NCBI GenBank assembly: GCA_021158105.1
Contig: JAGGVH010000036.1
Coordinates: 1 to 41,162 of the forward strand
DNA from: Microcaldota archaeon
Lineage (GTDB): Archaea; Micrarchaeota; Micrarchaeia; Anstonellales; JAGGVH01
DNA: 41,162 nt
Reading direction: 5' to 3'
The notes under the pieces are model-generated. The model was not told where the DNA came from. It saw only the letters and a program-made list of their open reading frames with translations, and ran no database searches. A program made the translations under genes and the position numbers. This document shows, in pieces, positions 7,120 to 16,624 of the stretch (the first letter of the stretch is position 1; the number at the start of each line of letters is the position of its first letter).

Positions 7120-9961
7120 TCACAATCCCTGGTTTTAATGGTGCAGACATCTGGGCTTTGCTCCTGTGTTTTTCTTCTGCGTTATCCTCATTAAGAATTT
7201 CCACTTCAGTATTAAACTTTTGGCTTATGAAATCCTTGGCATTCTTTAATATTTCATTTTCATCCAACTCAAACGCATCTTTCGGCAGCGACCTGTAATC
7301 GCCAATCTTCTTGGCCAATGATTTTACAAATTTAACCTGGACATCTTTAGGTATCCCATAATCCTTCTTCATCAGAGTCGGTATAACCCGTTGCATGTTA
7401 ATGTTTAAACTGTCCTTTACAATATTATACTTCCATCCCGCACAGGTATATATGTACATCTTGTTAGGTTTAATCTTTGTAATATTAATAATCTTTGATA
7501 TGTCATTCATCACACTCCTTAAATATTCTTCACTGTCGTATCCCTCTTCAATCTCTTCAGTTTTTGGTCTTGGTAGCAATGATGTGGTAACAAGTTCATC
7601 ATTGTTAAGTATGGTATGCCACAATTCTTCTGCAAGGTGTGGTGTTACAGGAGACATCATTTGAACAATCACGTTTGCAATGTGTTTTAATAACTTTACA
7701 TTTCGTCCTCCTCGTTTAACATACCATTCAACGTCGTTCGGCAGCATGAAAAATGATATGTCGCTTGCTTTTTTGATGTCATAATTGTCCATTGAGTTAG
7801 TATAATTTATTATATGTGAGTTTAATTTTTTATCAATCCATTTGTCAATGTATTCGTTTTCTTTATTTTCAGTTATGTTTGTAATATCTTCAATCAATGT
7901 TATCATCTGGTTAAGGCGGGATTTGTATGTTTCTATTAATGCTTGGTTGAATGCCATGTCACTGAACGGTGATGCTGCGTTTGCATAGTATAACCTCATT
8001 ACGTCTGCACCGTACCTTTTTATCATTTTAGGTACAGGTTCTGCGCCACCCTTGCTTTTTGATACTTTATCGCCAATGTTTGATGTCACCCAACCATGGA
8101 CAAATATGCCTCTCGGCCATTTATCTTTTGGTAGTATGGCAACGTGTGCTTTTATGAATGGCGGGAAGTGAACTGTCCGATGTTCTTTCCCACCGAGGTT
8201 AAGGTCTAAAGGATACCAATAGTCAACTTCATCTTTAATCTTATTTATCAGTTCAATATTCATGCCTGTCTGTTTGCTTATTGATGCCGCATCGCCTTTG
8301 CCTGTGAACACATAATCAAAAAATTCAGGAGTGAGTTGGTCTTCAGTAAACTGTTTTTGATATTTTGATACAATGAAAAACAACGGGTACATAGTAGAAT
8401 CTGATATGGCTTCAATCGTATACCTGTTATCTTGGGGCAACGGCGTGCCCATCCATCTTCCCATGCGCGCACATGGACGTTCTTTAAACCATTCCAATGC
8501 TTCAGGTAAGAACTGGTAATAGTCGTCAGGTTTTATCTTCATACCTTTGGCATGTTCGATTGCATTTTTGTTTAACCAATCCTTGCCATAATCAATAAAC
8601 CATTGGTGGTCAACCTTTTTTATGTAAACTTTGCCACCGCATCGGCATATAACCTCTTCGCTCAGGTCAAAGAATATGTCAGCTTTTCCTTGTTTTATTA
8701 GGTCAGATTTGATCTTTTCTTTTGCATCTTCAACTTTCATGCCTTTGTAAGGTCCTGACACCATTACACCCTTATAATACCCTGCTTTGTATACTTCTTT
8801 TTTTGCCTGTTCTAAACGTTGGTCGTCAGAAGTTCGTATCCCGAGTTTGTTGCATATCTCAACTGCTGGCATGTCTGCCATGCCTTCAGTTTTTATTATT
8901 GGTATAGGTTCAATGTCTTTTACAATGTCGCACAGGTTATATTTTTCACAGTTGTCCTTGATTTCAACGAGTGCAGCATAGTCATGGGGCGCATCAGAGG
9001 GCACTGATGTCACAATACCGCTTCCCATGTCCATGTCAATGAATACTGCTGGCAGGACAGGCACGGGCCTGTCGACCCCTGGCGCAATAAATTCTTTGCC
9101 TATTATTTCATTACTGTTGATTTTTCCTACTACTTCACAGTCAAACTGATATTTCAGTTTCTTTGAAAATGACTGGCAACCCACCCATAACTCGCCGTTC
9201 TTCTTAATTTTTATGATGTCATATTCCTGGTCAGGCTTGATCCACAGATTGGTCTGGCCGTATACTGTCTCAGGCCGTAGTGTTGCAGCTATCAGGTATC
9301 CCTTGCCAAACCCTGGTATGTCGCCACTAAACTTTAACAATGTATATTCATTTTTCTCTGCGTGGCCGCCTTTTGAAATGTCAGACTCTGACGGGTCAAC
9401 AGCAACAGGACCGCAATGTTCACAGTATGTTGCATAATATTCACCTTGTTTGAGTAGTCCTTTATCACCCAACCTTAAGAATTGCCAGGTTATGAATCGG
9501 TTGTATATCTTATCGATTGTGGTTAGAAATGGGCGGTCATCAACAAGAAAACCAAACGATTTGTAATCTTTCATGTATCTGTGTGCAAAGAATCGTATGA
9601 ATTCATAAGGGTCTTTCATTTTTTCTATTTCTTCGTCACTTGTTCCGTTTTCTTTGAGATAATTTATGTATTTATCATCGCCTTTCTGTATGGCCTGTGC
9701 TTTAGCAATTGCACCGTTGCCAGTGGCATGTATGCCCGTTGGAAAGAAAACATTTTCGCCTATCAGTTTATGATACCTTATAATCATGTCAGCACATGAA
9801 TACCCGCGCATGTGTCCTGTGTGCAAAAAACCTGTGGGGTAGGGGTATGCGAATACCATATAAAACTTCTTTTTACTTTTATCAACCTCTGTATGTGCAA
9901 CATTTCTGTTTTCCCATACTTCTTGCCATTTCTTTTCAATATCTTGTGGGTTATATTCCAT
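7112..9961 (-). CDS. leuS: Leucyl-tRNA synthetase (archaeal type)
   Basis: Class I synthetase charging tRNA-Leu. The HIGH-equivalent HTGH is at residues 47-50 after FAYPYPTGFL. The CP1 editing insertion occupies roughly residues 190-420 and includes TLRPETVYGQTNLW. The KMSKS-equivalent KVSKSKGG is near residue 632, followed by an anticodon-binding helical domain. At 949 aa it matches the archaeal/eukaryal form rather than the bacterial one. ATG 9961 is chosen because AGGTGAT precedes it. The ORF track's longer start at 9982 would place that site inside the gene. It lies directly upstream of trm56 with an overlap. Confidence 0.95.
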   Translation of the reverse strand: MEYNPQDIEKKWQEVWENRNVAHTEVDKSKKKFYMVFAYPYPTGFLHTGHMRGYSCADMIIRYHKLIGENVFFPTGIHATGNGAIAKAQAIQKGDDKYINYLKENGTSDEEIEKMKDPYEFIRFFAHRYMKDYKSFGFLVDDRPFLTTIDKIYNRFITWQFLRLGDKGLLKQGEYYATYCEHCGPVAVDPSESDISKGGHAEKNEYTLLKFSGDIPGFGKGYLIAATLRPETVYGQTNLWIKPDQEYDIIKIKKNGELWVGCQSFSKKLKYQFDCEVVGKINSNEIIGKEFIAPGVDRPVPVLPAVFIDMDMGSGIVTSVPSDAPHDYAALVEIKDNCEKYNLCDIVKDIEPIPIIKTEGMADMPAVEICNKLGIRTSDDQRLEQAKKEVYKAGYYKGVMVSGPYKGMKVEDAKEKIKSDLIKQGKADIFFDLSEEVICRCGGKVYIKKVDHQWFIDYGKDWLNKNAIEHAKGMKIKPDDYYQFLPEALEWFKERPCARMGRWMGTPLPQDNRYTIEAISDSTMYPLFFIVSKYQKQFTEDQLTPEFFDYVFTGKGDAASISKQTGMNIELINKIKDEVDYWYPLDLNLGGKEHRTVHFPPFIKAHVAILPKDKWPRGIFVHGWVTSNIGDKVSKSKGGAEPVPKMIKRYGADVMRLYYANAASPFSDMAFNQALIETYKSRLNQMITLIEDITNITENKENEYIDKWIDKKLNSHIINYTNSMDNYDIKKASDISFFMLPNDVEWYVKRGGRNVKLLKHIANVIVQMMSPVTPHLAEELWHTILNNDELVTTSLLPRPKTEEIEEGYDSEEYLRSVMNDISKIINITKIKPNKMYIYTCAGWKYNIVKDSLNINMQRVIPTLMKKDYGIPKDVQVKFVKSLAKKIGDYRSLPKDAFELDENEILKNAKDFISQKFNTEVEILNEDNAEEKHRSKAQMSAPLKPGIVIE

Positions 9962-10018
9962 AATATCACCTTGTGTATTCACCTTTAATTCTAAATGTTC
10001 CCTTATCTATCGTTTACC

Positions 10019-10026
10019 TTTTAAAG
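10019..10026 (+). promoter_or_regulatory. TATA-like box for the HAD gene
   Basis: TTTTAAAG is centred about 25 nt before ATG 10048, and no GGTGA-type site lies in between. This suggests a leaderless transcript. Confidence 0.5.
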
Positions 10027-10047
10027 TTTATTCCTAAAATGTTTATT

Positions 10048-10644
10048 ATGAAACATTTCATGTTTGATTTAATGGGGGTTATATTCCACAATGGTCATAT
10101 CCTGAAGTATTATTTTTGTGATGTGTGGGGGTATGATTATGACATTGTAAAACCAGTGTTTGTCAGGTTTGAGAAGGGTGAGATTGGTGAGGATGATTTT
10201 TGGAAAGGGATACATTCAAATAATCGGTTTGAAGAGTTGTATAAAAGTATAGTAAAGGATTTTGATGACGGTTTGCTTGACATTATTGATATTTATCCTG
10301 ATTCTTCTTATACGGTTATAACTAACATGCCATCTCCGTGGGGGCACAAGTTGATAGATTGGGTTGAGAGTAAAACTGGCGTTACATTCTCAAGAATTAT
10401 ATCTGGCGACATTGGCATGCTTAAACCGTCTTTAGAAATGTATGTTTTGGCATACAATTCTATGGATATTAAACCTTATGATGAAGTCTATTACTTTGAT
10501 GACAGACTTAGGAATCTTAGTCCTGTTGAAAAGTTGGGCATATCACCTGTTCATTTATATCACGATGGTGAAGAACATAACCCCGGAGAGTGTCCCTATT
10601 TGTGCATTGACAATCTCAGGAAATTTCTAGACAACGTTGTCTGA
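10048..10644 (+). CDS. HAD-family hydrolase
   Basis: Haloacid-dehalogenase-like phosphatase, substrate unknown. Motif I is FDLMGVIF, where the second Asp of DxD is Met, as in the DLGGV/DLGNV subfamily. Motif II is TVITNM, motif III the lysine in MLKPSLEMY, and motif IV YFDDRLRNL. The cap between motifs I and II is the helical type near residues 20-85. ATG 10048 (198 aa) gives the normal N-terminus MKHFMFDLMG; the track's start at 9973 adds an unlikely 25 residues. It stands alone on the plus strand between leuS and aglB, convergent with aglB. The bottom of the cap could not be matched to a named phosphatase. Confidence 0.75.
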   Translation: MKHFMFDLMGVIFHNGHILKYYFCDVWGYDYDIVKPVFVRFEKGEIGEDDFWKGIHSNNRFEELYKSIVKDFDDGLLDIIDIYPDSSYTVITNMPSPWGHKLIDWVESKTGVTFSRIISGDIGMLKPSLEMYVLAYNSMDIKPYDEVYYFDDRLRNLSPVEKLGISPVHLYHDGEEHNPGECPYLCIDNLRKFLDNVV

Positions 10645-10650
10645 TTTTTA

Positions 10651-13600
10651 TCACTTATATGTTGGTATGTGGGGATTGGGGAACGGCTTGGCCGGTGCAG
10701 GTATTTCAGGCGTTCCGTTTGGCGGTTCTGGTAACCTCTTAAATACTACTACTCCTTTGTTTTCGTATACTTTTTCAAAACCGTCAAGCTGTTTTAAGAA
10801 GAATGCCTTATAAAAGTTTGAATCATAAAACTTTGTAGTTCTGTCCTCCCATCCAGAAGTTAATGTATTGTTAACAACCCATACCTTGTCATGTGTAAAC
10901 ATCAGCCAATATCTATTGAACACCATTCCACTCTGGTCTTTAATCTGTTGTTCGGGTATCAGGAACCCGCGGACAAGTTTTAATGAACCGTCATCATTCT
11001 TTTTATCAAGCGAATACACTGCATTGATTTCAGTTATGTTATTGCCCATGTTGACATCAGCTTTTCCTATACAATACTTTTTGGAGAATGTTCTTTCCCC
11101 TGCATCAAACCCGTTCTGTGTTATTTTTGTAGTATTGTAGCCATATGCTATGATTCCTTTTTCGCCCGGAGCATACTCACACATTTCCCCACCTTGTTGC
11201 GGGACGAAGATTTCGTCCCATAAATTGTTTAGTTCGCAGTATGATTCGCCTGGATATTTGAGTACATTGGTCTTGTTTGCGTATGCACATCCTAAATAGT
11301 TTAATGCACCATATTTGCCGCCCATGTTGTTTGAACTGCCTATCAGGTCAATGTCAAACATTGCATAATCTGAATCAAAATAATTCATATAATCCCAAAG
11401 TTCTCTCTCATTCCCGTGGAGGTAACTGTGCGCTGTCATGCCTATCATGTGGTGTGATGCATGTTCATTCCTGAGCACTGTTTTCCTATCCCCAAAGTAA
11501 TTTGTCCAGTGGCCATAATCCCACCATGAAGTGATGCGTGCGTCAAGAGGAGTATTGTCTTCCATCCAGTTGTAGGTGTCAATCCAGTAATCCTGTATCC
11601 TGCTACATCTCAGGCTTGCAGCATACCTCCACGCCATTGAAATGTTCCCGGACAATAATTCGTTGTTTGGAATTATTGATAGGAAACATGCATTCTGGTC
11701 ATACTGCTGATTGATGTCCATGTTTGGATTGGGGTTTGAATATCCACAGTATGCTAGGTTGGCTATACATAATTCATTAAATTTGGGCGCGACCGCAAAC
11801 GGGTTATCACCATACTTTGGCATTGGAGAGCTGATGAGTAATGAATAACTGAGAGGAGGGGTTACATTTTGAGAGAAAAGAGTGGGTAAAGGTAAGAAGG
11901 TTGAAAGTGCAATCGCTGCAAGGATTGCAAACATTACACTATGGACAAAGGATTTCTCAACAAACCATCCAATTTTGTCAGTTTCAATGTTTTTTAATAA
12001 TAGGTTGATCCCTCTTGCCATGCCTATAAACGGTATGATGGTTGCGATGACAAAACCGATTGCAGCATATACCATATATTTAACCTTATTAATTCCTATG
12101 AATGCTACTGGAAATATATAAATCCCCATCAAAAGCGGTATGGACACTTCAGTAGTTTTGCCTTTATAAATCCTATAAATTATTTCAGATACTAAGGTTA
12201 TAAATGCCAATAGTAAGAATGTTAATGTTAAACTAGGATTTAGTTTTAATATCATTCCAATCTGCTGTTCAAGTGCTGGTAAGTTAAACATTATTGCGAT
12301 CATCTTGTTTAAGATTGCAAGTGAAAATTTAACTATCAATGATGGGATGGCTGTTATGATGTCAATAGGTCCCAAGCTTGAACCCAATGGCCCTAACCAT
12401 TGAGTTAATAATGATCCTGTCAACTGCTGTTCCTGGATTGTTCTGGTTAATGGTGCGGTGTACGTTGCACTTGCAAGGAAACTTCTTAATGGTTGTTTTA
12501 CAGGGTTTGCTAATGGTGTTAAGAATAACATAAATCCAATGGACAATATTCCCAACACTGTCAATCCCCGTGAGATCATGGAATTGCTGAAGATATCAAG
12601 TTGTTTAAACTTGTTTAGGTTGTCAAGCATTATACATAATACTGTTGCGCCGCCTAACATTAGAATTTTGCTGCCTAATAGGAAGTTAAGAGTGATTGCA
12701 CCAGTTACATAATAATTTAATACTAAGTCATTAAAGATGATAAATAATAGGATAAGCAAATTAAACTTAATAAAATCATTCATTTTTTGTCCTGATATAA
12801 AGTTTAACATGCCTTGGATTGCAACATATGTGGCAAGGACCATTGCAATCAAACCGAGCGATGTTGCGCCCCATCCTGCTACTAATATGCCAAACCCTGT
12901 CAGCAAACCATATTCCCATTTCTTGTGTTTAATCATCAGTGCATAACTCGCTGTTGTGAACACCAATGCCATCAGTGCCAATGGTTGTGCCTCCATAGTG
13001 CCAGACATCATTTTAGTTATCAGTGTTGGCGTAGTAAACGTTAAGAATGCTGCTACTACTCCATACCAATGGCCGTATTCGGTTTTTATCAATAAGTACA
13101 TTGCAAACACCAACAACATTGCGGCAATCGGTGGGTAGAACGAGGTTATGGTTGAATATAGATATTTATCAAACTCTGCACCTGATGTGTAATATTCATA
13201 CATGTGCGCATCAAAAAAGCTTAACAATGGCTTATACCTGTGGCCCGTATTAACTTCAGGATACCATGCAGTGTCATCAGTCAACGGCATGACACCTAAT
13301 TTCAACAATTGTTCACCGCCGTAAATGTAATAATAAGGGTCGAGCTCAAAATATATCGGGCCCCATGATGTCATGCGAGTTATAAGCGTTGCCAGAAGAA
13401 TTAGGATTAAAATTGTCATTGCAAACCCGTGAGACAATGTGTTAAGCCTGTTTTTAATGTCATCCAATGACTTAATATTTTTGAGTGACGTGATAAAATT
13501 AATTTTGTTATGAAAAGATGATAGATTAATCTTAATCTGTCCTACTACTCCAATGAAAAACTCTAAGATTAAAATAATGATTCCCAACAATACTGTTAAG

Positions 13601-13824
13601 CCAACATTTATCATTGCAAGCGTGTATGAAAATTGTATGCCTACAATGCCTTCAATAAATGATAACATCGGAGGAAAAAATAATCCTATCACGAGTGAAA
13701 TCATAATTTTATCAAGCAAGTCAAGTTTGGTCCTGAGAAGTAAACTGAATCCCAATATTGCTCCTGGGAGCCATGCATAAAGTGTTATAACACTGAAAAA
13801 GAATAACGGGTCAAACAATAACAT
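10651..13824 (-). CDS. aglB: Dolichyl-phosphooligosaccharide-protein glycotransferase AglB (STT3)
   Basis: Integral membrane oligosaccharyltransferase that moves a lipid-linked glycan to Asn in N-X-S/T sequons on the outer face. About thirteen hydrophobic segments fill residues 1-660. A soluble C-terminal domain follows. Key motifs are the first acidic loop FELDPYYYIYG, the TIxE-like MMSGTMEAQP and the signature WWDYGHW near residue 765. At 1057 aa it is at the long end for the family. GGTGAT precedes ATG 13824. It is the last gene of a minus-strand run with DUF357, the splicing endonuclease and two pilins; the pilins carry sequons. No DK-type motif was located with certainty. Confidence 0.93.
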   Translation of the reverse strand: MLLFDPLFFFSVITLYAWLPGAILGFSLLLRTKLDLLDKIMISLVIGLFFPPMLSFIEGIVGIQFSYTLAMINVGLTVLLGIIILILEFFIGVVGQIKINLSSFHNKINFITSLKNIKSLDDIKNRLNTLSHGFAMTILILILLATLITRMTSWGPIYFELDPYYYIYGGEQLLKLGVMPLTDDTAWYPEVNTGHRYKPLLSFFDAHMYEYYTSGAEFDKYLYSTITSFYPPIAAMLLVFAMYLLIKTEYGHWYGVVAAFLTFTTPTLITKMMSGTMEAQPLALMALVFTTASYALMIKHKKWEYGLLTGFGILVAGWGATSLGLIAMVLATYVAIQGMLNFISGQKMNDFIKFNLLILLFIIFNDLVLNYYVTGAITLNFLLGSKILMLGGATVLCIMLDNLNKFKQLDIFSNSMISRGLTVLGILSIGFMLFLTPLANPVKQPLRSFLASATYTAPLTRTIQEQQLTGSLLTQWLGPLGSSLGPIDIITAIPSLIVKFSLAILNKMIAIMFNLPALEQQIGMILKLNPSLTLTFLLLAFITLVSEIIYRIYKGKTTEVSIPLLMGIYIFPVAFIGINKVKYMVYAAIGFVIATIIPFIGMARGINLLLKNIETDKIGWFVEKSFVHSVMFAILAAIALSTFLPLPTLFSQNVTPPLSYSLLISSPMPKYGDNPFAVAPKFNELCIANLAYCGYSNPNPNMDINQQYDQNACFLSIIPNNELLSGNISMAWRYAASLRCSRIQDYWIDTYNWMEDNTPLDARITSWWDYGHWTNYFGDRKTVLRNEHASHHMIGMTAHSYLHGNERELWDYMNYFDSDYAMFDIDLIGSSNNMGGKYGALNYLGCAYANKTNVLKYPGESYCELNNLWDEIFVPQQGGEMCEYAPGEKGIIAYGYNTTKITQNGFDAGERTFSKKYCIGKADVNMGNNITEINAVYSLDKKNDDGSLKLVRGFLIPEQQIKDQSGMVFNRYWLMFTHDKVWVVNNTLTSGWEDRTTKFYDSNFYKAFFLKQLDGFEKVYENKGVVVFKRLPEPPNGTPEIPAPAKPFPNPHIPTYK

Positions 13825-13843
13825 TTCATCACCTCAATCGTGT

Positions 13844-14095
13844 TTAGATATTGCCTTGTAATATCCTGACTGCGTCCAGTAAACCGTGTGCATAATTTAT
13901 TGCACCGAACGCAGTCACATAATCTTTCTTTTCAAGGTAGAATTTTGCATCCTCGCCATACCTTTTTGAGAGGTCGATAATTCTCTCAAGAGTTTTCTTG
14001 TTAATGTTTTTGTCATTTATGTTAATCTTTTTTATAATATCATTTAAAAGGTTAATGTCGTCAGTTATCCTTTGCTTATCACTTTTATTTTCCAT
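13844..14095 (-). CDS. DUF357 family protein
   Basis: Small archaeal helical protein of unknown function. The second half, with DAKFYLEKKDYVTAFGAINY followed by AHGLLDAVRIL, matches the conserved DUF357 block (paired helices of TPR-like character). The N-terminal half is charged and helical. At 83 aa the length fits. An AGGTGATTGA site lies immediately before ATG 14095. It sits sixteen bases after the endonuclease gene and nineteen before aglB, so it is inside that operon. Confidence 0.8.
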   Translation of the reverse strand: MENKSDKQRITDDINLLNDIIKKININDKNINKKTLERIIDLSKRYGEDAKFYLEKKDYVTAFGAINYAHGLLDAVRILQGNI

Positions 14096-14111
14096 TCAAT
14101 CACCTATTTGT

Positions 14112-15251
14112 TTATGGCAATACCCATTCAATTTCATAATATTCATGTTTGCTCTTTGGAAGGTTAATTTTTATAACCCTATAAAATGTTACACTGGTTT
14201 CCCTGTCAGCGATTGCCAATATTAGTCCAAGGTTAAGTTTCTGTGCTTCGTGCAATGCATACGCCAGTTCTGCACCACCAATGTATTCCTCTTCACTGAG
14301 CGACCACATGATATAACTTGGCGGGTCATCATACGGTTTCCTGACATTATTCTTCTTGCGATGGTATAGAATGTAATCTAAAGTTACATTCTTGACTTTG
14401 TCTTTCTCATGTTTGGGTATGGCTAATATGAATGTCTTGCGGACCGAGTGTGCCACCCTGACAACTCGCGACCATTCTGAGATCAACATCTTTTGTTTGT
14501 ATGGAAAGACATGAATCACATGTTTAGAATGCATCCATTTCTTGCCGCTGCGTTTAGGGCCAGCACCCGGAAAGTATAACCTGAAATGACTCCCAAACTT
14601 AAACCCTGTCTTGAGCAGGAACCCTTTTGACCTCCAGTCATCATAAACACTGTACATTAAGTCAAAATATTTGTGTTTTCTGACTGCACTTTTAATGATT
14701 TTATCTCTATCAGTTTTTGTAAGCAGTATCCCTTTATCTATAAGGTATAATGTTTCATAAATGTCAAGGTAGTAATATTTTCCCCTGTGTTCTGCTTTGT
14801 ACGTTCCCATCTGCCCAAACCAATAATCATAATATAATTGTGGGAGTTCTTCACCGTATTCGTCAACCACAGTCATCAGGTCATTCTTGTAAAATTTGCC
14901 GTTTATTGTTATGTCGGGCAAGGAGGTATTTGCGGGTTTATATTTTCTGGCCATTGTTTTTTTCTTAACTCTTTTAATTTCATCTTTGGCTTTTGGATGA
15001 TTAAAATCTAATAAGTATAACCCTCTGTCCCGCCATGCTTTATACCCATAATATTTTGAAGGTTTTTTCATCAATTCTGTGAACCGTAATGGGCAGTTTG
15101 CATTCCGTATGTCCATAAGGTACATTGCTTCCTCAGGTGAAAGGTAGACTTTATTTTTCTTTTGAACGCCTATCCTTCCATTTACAAGTGAACTTACAGT
15201 TTGCGGGTCATCAGCATAAACCTTTTTTCCTTTGTTTTTTAATAATAACAT
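14112..15251 (-). CDS. endA: tRNA-splicing endonuclease, three-unit (epsilon-2-like)
   Basis: Cleaves bulge-helix-bulge introns from pre-tRNA. Three units can be seen. Residues 1-95 are a truncated unit with VYLSPEEAMYLMD and YGYKAWRDRGLYLLDF. Residues ~112-298 are a complete catalytic unit with GFLLKTGFKFGSHFRLYF and likely catalytic Tyr226, His241 and Lys272 (HSVRK). Residues ~300-379 are an extra C-terminal domain, where GAELAYALHEAQKLNLGLIL mimics the end of the catalytic unit without its Lys. This alphaN-alpha-betaC order matches the ARMAN epsilon-2 enzyme, known for accepting relaxed introns; the alpha-2 type is the alternative. ATG 15251 follows GGTGGCGAT. It is co-directional with pilin genes upstream and DUF357/aglB downstream. 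Confidence 0.88.
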   Translation of the reverse strand: MLLLKNKGKKVYADDPQTVSSLVNGRIGVQKKNKVYLSPEEAMYLMDIRNANCPLRFTELMKKPSKYYGYKAWRDRGLYLLDFNHPKAKDEIKRVKKKTMARKYKPANTSLPDITINGKFYKNDLMTVVDEYGEELPQLYYDYWFGQMGTYKAEHRGKYYYLDIYETLYLIDKGILLTKTDRDKIIKSAVRKHKYFDLMYSVYDDWRSKGFLLKTGFKFGSHFRLYFPGAGPKRSGKKWMHSKHVIHVFPYKQKMLISEWSRVVRVAHSVRKTFILAIPKHEKDKVKNVTLDYILYHRKKNNVRKPYDDPPSYIMWSLSEEEYIGGAELAYALHEAQKLNLGLILAIADRETSVTFYRVIKINLPKSKHEYYEIEWVLP

Positions 15252-15271
15252 ATCGCCACCATAATATAAGA

Positions 15272-15658
15272 TTAACTTTTTTCTATGTTGATTTTTCCGT
15301 TAACGTTTTTTATTAAGATTATCCCTTCCACATCAGTCATCGGACTGTTTTCAAGTTGGCATGGCAAGTATTTAAAGTATTCCCTATCTTGCCGTCCTAT
15401 CATAATATGCGAACCGTTGTAACTAACGTTTACTTTAAACGGGACATAAACCTTTCTAATGTTGCCATTTCCTAATATGCATACGTTTTCAGCTGCATCG
15501 CCTATGTCTTCAGCAGTCATTCGAACCTTCATAGTGTTATAGAGCATAGTGTTGTTCTTGTTCATCGTGTTCAGCATTGAAAGTGAAAAGATTATTACTG
15601 TTAAGAATACAGCGAACACAATAAGCAATTCCAATGAAATCTGTGCTTTCATATTCAT
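15272..15658 (-). CDS. Type IV pilin-like protein with class III signal peptide
   Basis: Predicted pilin or pseudopilin, processed by an archaeal prepilin peptidase. The N-terminus MNMKAQISLELLIVFAVFL has the short basic leader and the QxSxE-type motif that opens the hydrophobic assembly helix. The exported remainder (~100 aa) is beta-rich with NVSYNGSH and GIILIKNVNGK. It has three N-X-S/T sequons (NNT, NVS, NGS). The start is ATG 15658 or 15652; the ORF track's 15724 start adds a peptide unlike any signal. It lies 20 bases before the endonuclease gene and 25 after a second, smaller pilin gene. Confidence 0.75.
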   Translation of the reverse strand: MNMKAQISLELLIVFAVFLTVIIFSLSMLNTMNKNNTMLYNTMKVRMTAEDIGDAAENVCILGNGNIRKVYVPFKVNVSYNGSHIMIGRQDREYFKYLPCQLENSPMTDVEGIILIKNVNGKINIEKS

Positions 15659-15683
15659 AATACTGCCGCCCGCCTTGTGTTTA

Positions 15684-15860
15684 TTATATTGTAGTGTTGG
15701 CAACAGTGTTGTTAATCCCTTCAATTATCTTTTTATGTCCCTGTTCAGTTTGGTTCTTTGTTTCTTGTGCCATGTGGATCATCTGTGATGCGACCAATAA
15801 TGCTATTGCCACCACTATTGCAAGGATTATCAGCATCTCAACAGATATTTGACCTTTCAT
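15684..15860 (-). CDS. Small pilin-like protein, 58 aa
   Basis: Missed by the ORF track because of its length. It starts at ATG 15860 with AGGTGATTGA immediately upstream and ends at TAA 15684. The sequence MKGQISVEMLIILAIVVAIA is a textbook archaeal class III signal peptide plus hydrophobic helix. A short hydrophilic tail follows with three sequons (NQT, NNT, NTT). It resembles a minor pilin or the many small one-helix pilins of archaea. It is the first gene of the pilin-endA-DUF357-aglB run. Confidence 0.75.
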   Translation of the reverse strand: MKGQISVEMLIILAIVVAIALLVASQMIHMAQETKNQTEQGHKKIIEGINNTVANTTI

Positions 15861-15918
15861 TCAATCACCTTTCTTAAAATAAAATATACTGTATAAATTT
15901 ATAAATCTTTTACTATGC

Positions 15919-16530
15919 TTATACAACTGAATTGTTGTTCTTTGCATTTAAAGATAATATCTTTTCAATGACCTGTTTAATATCCTTTGAAACGTCTTCA
16001 GCGTTTTTTGATGCGTCGATTATGAACCATTCCGCTTCAAACGGTTTAAGCTCGGCAAGTTTGAGGTAATGCTTTCTAACTTCTTTCTGGAATGATAGGT
16101 TACTCTCAAACTTGTCCTTGTCTTTGACCCTATTTATAAGATCTTTTGGGTCAGCATCCAAAAGGATTACATAGTCGGGAACTGGAAGTTTAAGTTTTTT
16201 TATATCCCTTATCATGTCATCAATCCCCAACTTGCCACCTTGGTATGCAATCGTGGAATAGTAGTACCTGTTTAATATTACAACACCGCGTTCACTTTCA
16301 AGTTGTATGTCATCTTTATCCTTCATCATTTCTCTTAAATATTCAACTGCTAACTCTTCATCACTCAGGTTAATCATTCCTTTTAAATGTCTTTGTATTG
16401 GCGTGTCGCCCTGTTTTGGATAATTGTGTATGTAGGTGTTTGTGACCCACATATTTCTCAGCCATTTATATATTTCATTAATCTGAGTGTCTTTGCCAGT
16501 GCCGTCTATGCCTTCAAACACAATAATCAT
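15919..16530 (-). CDS. tmk: Thymidylate kinase
   Basis: Phosphorylates dTMP to dTDP in the cytoplasm. The P-loop is FEGIDGTGKDTQ (residues ~5-16). The DRx-type motif reads NRYYYSTIAYQG. The dTMP-pocket/LID region is DYVILLDADPKDLINRVKDK. At 203 aa from ATG 16530 it is a typical length. That start is chosen because GAGGTGG lies just upstream; the ORF track start 16545 adds MRGGK, which is the translated binding site. The aminotransferase gene follows on the same strand after 94 bases. Confidence 0.92.
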   Translation of the reverse strand: MIIVFEGIDGTGKDTQINEIYKWLRNMWVTNTYIHNYPKQGDTPIQRHLKGMINLSDEELAVEYLREMMKDKDDIQLESERGVVILNRYYYSTIAYQGGKLGIDDMIRDIKKLKLPVPDYVILLDADPKDLINRVKDKDKFESNLSFQKEVRKHYLKLAELKPFEAEWFIIDASKNAEDVSKDIKQVIEKILSLNAKNNNSVV

Positions 16531-16624
16531 TTTACCACCTCTCAATAACCTTAATTTGGATAAACAATCCGCCTTTCTTCAAATGTGTTGAATGTTTAAA
16601 AAGGTATTCACTGATCTTTTCATT

